A stretch of 64,000 nucleotides of DNA, taken from contig NZ_VOBA01000001.1 of assembly GCF_008369165.1 (NCBI RefSeq), positions 62,001-126,000 of the forward strand, written 5' to 3'. The DNA is from Dietzia sp. ANT_WB102 (GTDB lineage: Bacteria > Actinomycetota > Actinomycetes > Mycobacteriales > Mycobacteriaceae). This document shows, one piece after another, positions 58,860 to 64,000 of the stretch. Numbering within the stretch: the first letter of the stretch is position 1; every line of letters begins with the position of its first letter. Made by a program: the position numbers and the translations under genes. The notes under the pieces are model-generated. The model was given only the letters and a program-made list of their open reading frames with translations, did no database searches and was not told where the DNA came from.

Positions 58860-59717
58860 TCAGAGTCTGCCGGCGGCGATCAGGTCCACCGGGTCGGCCA
58901 GGTCGACGGTGCCCACGTATCCACCGCCATCGGCGATCGCGTCGTGAACACCGAAGCCCAGCAGCTCCATCGATTCACGCGGCAGCTGGCGCGCCTGCTC
59001 CAGCGGGATCGAAAGGTATTGGTTTTCTTCCGTGCGCAGCCAGCCGAGGCAGTAGCTGATGTGCATTCCACGACGCCACTGGTCCGCGGTGGTGTTCGCG
59101 CCTGCGGCGTGGATGGTCGAGCCGAGGTAGATGATGCCGGACCCGGCCTTCATCACCGCGGGAACGATCTCGTCCTCGGTGGGCTGACGGTCGCGGTCCC
59201 ACAGGTGACTGCCCGGCACGACCCGCGTGGCGCCGTTCTCCGCGGTGAAGTCGCGCAGCGCGACCACCGATGCGAGCTGAACGTTCGGGCGGGGCGACGG
59301 CAGCTGCGACCAGACCTCCTCATCACGGTGCAACATCTGTGGCGTACCGCCGGGGCCCCTGTTGAGCACATGAGCCAGGTTGAGTTGGTACGCGGCACAG
59401 TTCGGCAAGAGCACCTCGTCGCACACCGCCCGGTAGATGGGGTGGGTGAGGATCTCGGTGGCGAAGACCTGCGATTTAGCCGCCAGCCCGGCCAGGTGTT
59501 CCGTGCGATTGCCGAAGAACGCGGCGACACCCTCATTGACGAACCCCCGCTCGGCGCCCTGCGCCGATTCCGTCAGATGCTGGTCCAGCTCAGTGTTGAA
59601 ACGGGCGAGCAGGTCGGTATCCAGTAGATCCTCGACGAGCACTGCGCCCTGCTCGAGGAGGGTATCGGTGATGGTCGCGATCGGCGCGGACGCGTGGACC
59701 CGGGTCAGTTCAGCCAT
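58860..59717 (-). CDS. Phytanoyl-CoA dioxygenase-family enzyme
   Basis: Fe(II)/2-oxoglutarate oxygenase, 285 residues. The 2-His-1-carboxylate facial triad is visible: H-x-D in MLHRDEEVW and His in GSTIHAAGANTT; the 2-oxoglutarate-binding Arg is in QWRRGMHISY. Oxidises an unknown substrate; Rv3633 is the related M. tuberculosis gene near ppgS. Ribosome site AAGGAG 6 bases before ATG. Controlled with the divergent TetR gene through the operator at 59791-59812. Confidence 0.87.
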   Translation of the reverse strand: MAELTRVHASAPIATITDTLLEQGAVLVEDLLDTDLLARFNTELDQHLTESAQGAERGFVNEGVAAFFGNRTEHLAGLAAKSQVFATEILTHPIYRAVCDEVLLPNCAAYQLNLAHVLNRGPGGTPQMLHRDEEVWSQLPSPRPNVQLASVVALRDFTAENGATRVVPGSHLWDRDRQPTEDEIVPAVMKAGSGIIYLGSTIHAAGANTTADQWRRGMHISYCLGWLRTEENQYLSIPLEQARQLPRESMELLGFGVHDAIADGGGYVGTVDLADPVDLIAAGRL

Positions 59718-59790
59718 GAGAACTCCTTGTACAACGTGGACGGTGCAGGTTGCTGTGATCTGGACAACATCAAACCACGCCGACCCCGCT

Positions 59791-59812
59791 TAACGCAACA
59801 TTTGTTGCGTTA
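59791..59812. promoter_or_regulatory. TetR-family operator between dioxygenase and tetR genes
   Basis: 22-bp palindrome with perfect 10-bp arms TAACGCAACA and TGTTGCGTTA around TT, in the divergent region (dioxygenase start 59717, regulator start 59868). A repressor here would control both genes. Confidence 0.8.
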
Positions 59813-59867
59813 GTGCTCGCGATCGTCCCCTCCAGAGCCTGGCCCGTCGATGAGTAGGGTGAGGCGC

Positions 59868-60485
59868 ATGTCCAGTGGAGAACCGCGCACGCAGCGAATA
59901 CGCGCCGGTGGACGTAGCGAAATCGTCCGCCAGACCGTGGCGACCACGGTGCTGGAGATGCTGCGCCAGGGAAACTCGGCGTTCTCCGTTGCGGAAGTGG
60001 CGAAGCGCGCCGGAATCCATCGCTCTACGGTGTACCGCTGGTGGCCCACCCGCCTCGAACTCATCAAGGAGGCGCTGACGCTTCACACCGCCCGCCTGGT
60101 CGTACCCGACACGGGTTCCTGGGCTACGGACATCGACGCCCTTACGCGCGAACTAGCGGAATTCTTCTCAGACCCCGTCGAGGCAGCGATGAACGCGGTG
60201 CTCGCCTCCGACAGAGACTCCGAAGTCGCGAAGACCCAACGCGAACATTGGGCCCCGATCTTGCGGGACCTGTCCCGGGTCGTCGACCGGGCCAAAGCAC
60301 GCGGCGAGGTGCGCGATGACGTCAACCCGCGCTTTGTCCTGGAGATCATCGTCGGACCACTGTTGTTGAACACCACATTCGGCCATAACGAGATCGGCCC
60401 CACCGCCATCGACGCCATCGCCGATCTCGTCACGAACGCGTTCTCCACAGCCGGATCAGCCGCTGGTACCGAGGTCGGCCGCTAG
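59868..60485 (+). CDS. TetR-family transcriptional regulator
   Basis: A 205-residue repressor. N-terminal helix-turn-helix FSVAEVAKRAGIHRSTVYRWWPTR, then a helical ligand domain with DREHW... and LEIIVGPLLLNTTFG. ATG at 59868 chosen for AGGGTGAGG upstream; ATG 59850 is in frame. Divergent from the dioxygenase with a palindrome between them, so this pair is its probable regulon. Ligand unknown. Confidence 0.9.
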   Translation: MSSGEPRTQRIRAGGRSEIVRQTVATTVLEMLRQGNSAFSVAEVAKRAGIHRSTVYRWWPTRLELIKEALTLHTARLVVPDTGSWATDIDALTRELAEFFSDPVEAAMNAVLASDRDSEVAKTQREHWAPILRDLSRVVDRAKARGEVRDDVNPRFVLEIIVGPLLLNTTFGHNEIGPTAIDAIADLVTNAFSTAGSAAGTEVGR

Positions 60486-60536
60486 GCTAGGGCTATCGGC
60501 CATGCCCGTGGCCGTCGACCGCACGGAGGTGCAGCG

Positions 60537-60698
60537 ATGTTCGACATGTCATTGGGCTCGACATCCCAATTGTCAGCCGAATTCACAGACTGGCTCCAGA
60601 CGGGGAACCTCCCGCCGTACACAATTCTCGGCGCGTTCATGTCGGCCAGTCTCGCGCTGGTGGCGGGCGTCGGCCACGCTCTCACCCTGGGCAGCTGA
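60537..60698 (+). CDS. Small single-helix membrane protein
   Basis: A 53-residue ORF with GGAGG 7 bases before its ATG: a polar N-terminus (MFDMSLGSTSQLSAEFTDWL) and one hydrophobic helix (TILGAFMSASLALVAGVGHAL). No family recognised; small porin-like or regulatory membrane peptides of mycolata are of similar size but I see no specific match. It follows the TetR gene after 51 bases. Confidence 0.6.
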   Translation: MFDMSLGSTSQLSAEFTDWLQTGNLPPYTILGAFMSASLALVAGVGHALTLGS

Positions 60699-60712
60699 CG
60701 CCCGGCGCTCTG

Positions 60713-60778
60713 TCACGCAATCAGAAATCGCAGGCCGATGCCGTTGAGGATCTCCTCCGCCTCGTGCCAGTCGATCAT
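60713..60778 (-). CDS. Possible 21-residue peptide gene
   Basis: ATG at 60778 preceded by GGAGG seven bases upstream opens MIDWHEAEEILNGIGLRFLI and a stop after one more residue. It lies downstream of the minus-strand glycosyltransferase gene (35 bases). The ribosome site is good, yet the length makes this uncertain. Confidence 0.3.
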   Translation of the reverse strand: MIDWHEAEEILNGIGLRFLIA

Positions 60779-60812
60779 CCGTGCCCTCCCCCGCACGGCG
60801 CCGGACCTCGGG

Positions 60813-61709
60813 TCAGAACTTGCGGAACGTGTGCCCGAGCAACTTCTTCCCGCCTTCGGCGAGCTTGCCGGCCTTCGCCGCGGTCGGCAGCAGGGACAGC
60901 GCGTTGAGCCGTGACGTCACATGCAGGCGCGCAGCCCGCTCGGCGCTCTTCCACCCGCGGGCAGCAAACGCGTCGGCCTCACCGGCAAAAAAGCGAGCCT
61001 CCTCGTCGAACCGACGGCCATCGAGTGCACGCACCGACGAGTCGGACGCCCCGTGCCGGCGGTAAAGGAACGCCAGGGTGGGGTCGTAGATCATGTGGCC
61101 GCCGCCGGTGATGACGTCGACCAGCAGAGCGAGGTCCTGGACCACGTCGAGGCCCTCACGGAACCCGATCCGCTTAACCCACTCGGAGTTCCACGCCAGC
61201 GACGGAAAGTAGGTCCAGTTGCCGTGCATGAGCGAGGTCATGAGTTTCTCGCCGTGCAGCACTGTGCGGCCCTGCGCCTTGGGCTGGGTGAGCGCCTTCA
61301 CCGAGTCGGACAGTCCCCGGACGGGCGCGCCGTGCTCGTCGATCACGCTGACGCCCACCTCCATCACCGCAGCGTCGGGCACGGCGTCGAATCCGTCCGC
61401 CACGACCTGTAGGTAATTGGGCAGCATGATGTCGTCGGCACCCATGATCACGACAACCGGCGCGGTGACCATGCCGACGCACTTGCGGTAGTTTCCGTTG
61501 GCGCCGAGGTTGGTCTCGTTCTTCTCGTAAGTCACCCGCTCGTCGCGCGCGGTGATCTCGCCCATGTAGCGGGCCGGCTCCGGATCCGGGTAGCCGTCGT
61601 CCACCACGACCAGCCGGAAATCGCGGTAGCTCTGCGCGAGGACACTGTCCACGGCCTTCTTGAAATGGTCGACGTCCCCGTAGTAGGGGAGCATCACGTC
61701 GATGGCCAT
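60813..61709 (-). CDS. Family 2 glycosyltransferase
   Basis: Transfers a sugar from a nucleotide donor, 298 residues, GT-A fold, cytosolic face. Motifs: VMLPYYGDVDHFKKAVDSVL, LVVVDDGYPD (DDG), VIMGADDIMLPNY (DDx metal site), and a later FREGLDVVQDLALLVDV. Acceptor and donor unknown; envelope polysaccharide role suggested by neighbours. ATG at 61709; the frame stays open far upstream over the divergent gene. Shares a short promoter region with ppgS. Confidence 0.85.
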   Translation of the reverse strand: MAIDVMLPYYGDVDHFKKAVDSVLAQSYRDFRLVVVDDGYPDPEPARYMGEITARDERVTYEKNETNLGANGNYRKCVGMVTAPVVVIMGADDIMLPNYLQVVADGFDAVPDAAVMEVGVSVIDEHGAPVRGLSDSVKALTQPKAQGRTVLHGEKLMTSLMHGNWTYFPSLAWNSEWVKRIGFREGLDVVQDLALLVDVITGGGHMIYDPTLAFLYRRHGASDSSVRALDGRRFDEEARFFAGEADAFAARGWKSAERAARLHVTSRLNALSLLPTAAKAGKLAEGGKKLLGHTFRKF

Positions 61710-61757
61710 CAGGGGAACCGCCGTCCTTCTCGTCACCGGATTGTCCGTTCGATCGCA

Positions 61758-61763
61758 TAGTAT
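61758..61763. promoter_or_regulatory. Shared -10 element between divergent glycosyltransferases
   Basis: ATAGTAT (61757-61763) contains TAGTAT on the plus strand, 9 bases before the ppgS ATG, and the equivalent TACTAT on the minus strand, about 50 bases before the other gene. No -35 clear on either side. Confidence 0.45.
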
Positions 61764-61772
61764 CGACCTCCG

Positions 61773-62525
61773 ATGAACGGGGACAGTGTGCGGGATACGG
61801 GGCCGGGCGCGGCCGGCGGGGATCTGACCGTCGAGAACCGCGATGTCTGGTTGATCGTTCCCTGCTTCAACGAAGGCTCCGTGATCGAGGACGTGCTGCG
61901 CTCGGCGCTCGAGACGTTCCCCAACATCGTGGCGGTGGACGACGGTTCGGCGGACAATTCGGCTGTGGCGATCCACCGTGCGGGCGCCCACCTGGTGCGC
62001 CACCCCGTGAACCTGGGGCAGGGCGCGGCCATCCAGACCGGTGTGGAGTACGCCCGCGCGCAGCCGGGGGCCCGCTACTTCGTCACCTTCGACGCCGACG
62101 GTCAGCACCAGGTCAAGGACGTGCTGGCCATGGTGGGGCGGCTGCGCGCCGAGCCGGTGGATATCATCGTCGGCACCCGCTTCGGCCGCCCTCGCGGCGG
62201 CGACGACCAGGTCCCGCTGATCAAGCGTCTCGTGCTGCGCACCGTGGTGCTGCTGAGCCCGCGCACCCGGCGGCTCGGTCTGACCGACGCCCACAACGGC
62301 CTGCGCGTGTTCAACCGTCGCGTCGCGGACGACCTCAACCTGCGGATGAACGGGATGAGCCACGCCAGCGAGTTCGTGGAACTCATGGACTCACACGGCT
62401 GGAGGGTGGCCGAGCAACCGGTGGACATCCTCTACACCGAATACTCGATGTCCAAGGGCCAGTCGTTGCTCAACGGCATCAACATCCTCTCCGACGGGTT
62501 CGTGGGAAAGAGACTGCCCCGATGA
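61773..62525 (+). CDS. ppgS: Polyprenyl-phosphate glycosyltransferase, PpgS-like (GT2)
   Basis: Family 2 enzyme, 250 residues, with DPM-synthase-like motifs: VPCFNEGSVIEDVL, VDDGSADNS, FDADGQHQVKD, and IVGTRFGRPR. In M. tuberculosis Rv3631 loads GalNAc onto polyprenyl phosphate for arabinogalactan galactosaminylation, helped by Rv3632. The same pair is here (next gene, ATGA overlap). The orthology is inferred from motifs and context; a mannosyl or glucosyl donor remains possible. ATG at 61773 lacks a ribosome site. Confidence 0.8.
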   Translation: MNGDSVRDTGPGAAGGDLTVENRDVWLIVPCFNEGSVIEDVLRSALETFPNIVAVDDGSADNSAVAIHRAGAHLVRHPVNLGQGAAIQTGVEYARAQPGARYFVTFDADGQHQVKDVLAMVGRLRAEPVDIIVGTRFGRPRGGDDQVPLIKRLVLRTVVLLSPRTRRLGLTDAHNGLRVFNRRVADDLNLRMNGMSHASEFVELMDSHGWRVAEQPVDILYTEYSMSKGQSLLNGINILSDGFVGKRLPR

Positions 62526-62911
62526 TCAAAGTCCTGCTTCTGTTGGCCGGCGCCGCGCTGGTCGTGTTCTTCTTGGCCAACCGCCGCAAGGCGAGGGCGA
62601 AAGCCGGGGTGAAGATCGGGTTCGTACTGTTCGTGGTGTTCATGGTGTACGCCGTGATCCGTCCCGATGATCTCACCGTGGTCGCCAACTCACTCGGGGT
62701 GCAGCGCGGCACCGATCTGGTGTTGTACGCGCTGGTCATGGGCTTCGCCTTTGTCACCGTCTCCACGTATGTCCGGTTCCGTGAACAGGAGCTGCGGTAC
62801 TCGCGTCTGGCCCGGACGATCGCGTTGCAGAACGCGGTGCGTCCCGGAGACCGGGTCGACGCGGGAGCGATGAAGCCGGCCCCGCACGACGACGACCCGA
62901 TGGCGCCCTGA
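62522..62911 (+). CDS. DUF2304 membrane protein (Rv3632-like)
   Basis: A 129-residue protein with three predicted helices (residues about 3-18, 31-48, 66-84), a coiled stretch YVRFREQELRYSRLARTIAL and a charged tail. DUF2304 proteins stimulate the adjacent glycosyltransferase in M. tuberculosis. ATG overlaps the ppgS stop (ATGA), supporting a two-subunit unit. Confidence 0.82.
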   Translation: MIKVLLLLAGAALVVFFLANRRKARAKAGVKIGFVLFVVFMVYAVIRPDDLTVVANSLGVQRGTDLVLYALVMGFAFVTVSTYVRFREQELRYSRLARTIALQNAVRPGDRVDAGAMKPAPHDDDPMAP

Positions 62912-62918
62912 CCCACCC

Positions 62919-63239
62919 GTGAACGAGGACATCGCTGGTGAGGCCGCGCGGTTGCGGCGCCGACTCGAGGTCGCGCGCGACCGCCTCGACGCGATCCTCG
63001 CCGGTGCAGGGGACCGTGTGGGTGCCGGCGTCGCCGCCGTGGGGGCCGGGCCGGGCGAGGGTATCGCTCGTATCGACGACGACGACGAGATCCGCGCCCT
63101 CCTTCAGCCCGCGGCCGCCCGGATTGCGCGCCTGGTCGAGCTGACCGAGGCGTTTGCGGACGGCACGCTGCCCGAGGCGTCAACCGGGGATGCGGTCCGG
63201 GCGGTGGCGGGCACCCAGCCGCACCGGCGGCCACGGTGA
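62919..63239 (+). CDS. Small helical protein, unknown
   Basis: A 106-residue protein, mostly helical and Ala/Arg/Asp-rich (ARLRRRLEVARDRLDAILAG; RIARLVELTEAFADG), without membrane segments. Function not recognised. GTG at 62919, overlapping the next gene by GTGA, so it is likely to work with it. Confidence 0.6.
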   Translation: MNEDIAGEAARLRRRLEVARDRLDAILAGAGDRVGAGVAAVGAGPGEGIARIDDDDEIRALLQPAAARIARLVELTEAFADGTLPEASTGDAVRAVAGTQPHRRPR

Positions 63240-64000
63240 CCGGTGCACTCCCGGAAAACCCGCCACCGGCCCGGGTAACCCGACTACTCGACCTGGCGGC
63301 AGCGCTCGTCTCGGTGCGGGATGCGTTGGCGACGGCTCGCAACGCGCTGCTCACCTCGGCCATCCGCTCCCCCGCCCTGGACGCGTGCGCCGACGCGGTC
63401 GACGGCGAGGCCCGGGGACTGACCGAGATCCTGGCGGGCGTGTACCGGCTGGTCGAGCTCGCAGAGGACTCCTGGGACGACCTCGACGGCCCGGACCCGC
63501 TCCCCCGACCCGAGCGCGAGGCCTTGCGGGAGAAACTGGACCGCGCCGTGGACAACGCGTTCACCGATCTGGCCAGGCTGGCCGGGGTCCCGGCGGGCTC
63601 GGCGGGCTCGGCTCGCGAGCCGGACGAACCGGAAGAAGCGGTCGAGTCGGACGGACTCGACACCGCCACGACGGTCACTTCCTGGGCCTCGGCCGAACCC
63701 GAACAGGTCTATGCCAGCATCGAGAAAATGCCCGTCGCCGACCGGCGGCTCCTGGCATTGGCGGAGCCCGAGGCCGTGGGCGGGACGTACGGCGTGCCTT
63801 GGCCGGTGCGGGCCCGGGCCAACGCGGTGGCCGTGCGCAGGACGCTCCACCGCGAACAACTGGCGGGTACTCCGTGGAGCCCGCGCATCGGGCGTCTGGA
63901 GACGATGGCGCGACGCGATGCTCGTCGTCGTCGTTCCTTTCCGGCGTTCTCGCCGCACCGCGGTGGGAAGATGATCGAGCTGGTGGGCGAGCTCGGCCGG
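63236..64000 (+). CDS. N-terminal part of a DUF1023-type alpha/beta hydrolase (cut by window)
   Basis: 255 residues visible: a helical leader (about residues 10-140), a Ser/Glu-rich linker, then SIEKMPVADRRLLALAEPEAV and VGGTYGVPWPVRARANAV, the approach to a DUF1023 hydrolase; the last visible stretch, FPAFSPHRGGKMIELVGELGR, fits the segment before its catalytic domain. The catalytic Ser lies beyond the window. GTG at 63236 overlaps the small gene's stop. Unknown substrate. Confidence 0.65.
   Translation, partial: MTGALPENPPPARVTRLLDLAAALVSVRDALATARNALLTSAIRSPALDACADAVDGEARGLTEILAGVYRLVELAEDSWDDLDGPDPLPRPEREALREKLDRAVDNAFTDLARLAGVPAGSAGSAREPDEPEEAVESDGLDTATTVTSWASAEPEQVYASIEKMPVADRRLLALAEPEAVGGTYGVPWPVRARANAVAVRRTLHREQLAGTPWSPRIGRLETMARRDARRRRSFPAFSPHRGGKMIELVGELGR

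Overview
The window is very GC-rich with dense, short-spaced, frequently 1- or 4-base-overlapping genes. Its gene order is that of the Mycobacteriales (mycolic-acid actinobacteria). From left to right it carries rlmB-cysS-ispF-ispD-carD / lpqE-like-disA / carbonic anhydrase / mutY / mhuD / clpC / lysS / coaX-panD-panC-DUF2520-DUF6779-DUF3180-folK-folB-folP-folE-ftsH / hpt-tilS-dacB / ppa. This follows the Mycobacterium tuberculosis Rv3579c-Rv3628 order closely, as I remember it. An AftA-type arabinofuranosyltransferase and a PpgS/DUF2304 pair point to an arabinogalactan-bearing wall. Dietzia is my best guess for the genus, but I cannot confirm it without a database search.

Layout. 1-5172 (minus strand) is a catabolic/uptake operon: an amidase, a GntR/FCD regulator and a polar amino-acid ABC importer of the ectoine/hydroxyectoine (EhuBCDA) type, with a perfect 14-bp GntR-type palindrome in front of the amidase. 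5300-10110 (plus) holds trehalose-phosphate phosphatase, a ZnuACB-type zinc importer behind a Zur-like box, and an APH-fold kinase. 10146-19350 holds the rlmB/cysS/isoprenoid/CarD genes (minus) and the lpqE-like, disA, mutY, mhuD genes (plus). radA, which I expect between lpqE and disA, is missing, as is lsr2 next to clpC. 19428-26047 holds a strong bidirectional terminator, clpC with a ClgR-like box, the HrpB helicase, a membrane protein, and a decaying or phase-variable helix-hairpin-helix gene broken by a C10 tract.

26048-38527 (minus) is one long housekeeping run for FtsH, folate, pantothenate/CoA and LysRS. Near its 3' end a degenerate rhodanese gene has its own promoter, a TetR-like operator and an overlapping small upstream ORF. 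38680-49217 holds a second amidase, a DUF1059 protein, an ECF41-like sigma factor, an acyl-CoA ligase with a CRP/GlxR-like site, hpt-tilS-dacB, ppa, a crotonase, a PspC protein and an SDR.

49286-64000 is the most distinctive part. It starts with a 1283-residue Pls/PosA-type single-module NRPS (adenylation, carrier, membrane segments, three C-terminal hexapeptide-repeat domains), whose specificity residues read like a lysine code. It is followed by a small regulator/membrane-protein operon with a 27-bp inverted repeat, an M1 peptidase, a flippase-like protein and AftA. Then come a TetR-controlled phytanoyl-CoA-dioxygenase-type enzyme, two GT2 glycosyltransferases, the PpgS-DUF2304 pair and the start of a DUF1023 hydrolase. 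Several of these wall genes correspond to the Rv3630-Rv3633 neighbourhood.

No tRNA, rRNA, CRISPR array, insertion sequence or prophage was seen. One dispersed intergenic palindromic element occurs twice (9027-9099 and 46907-46982).
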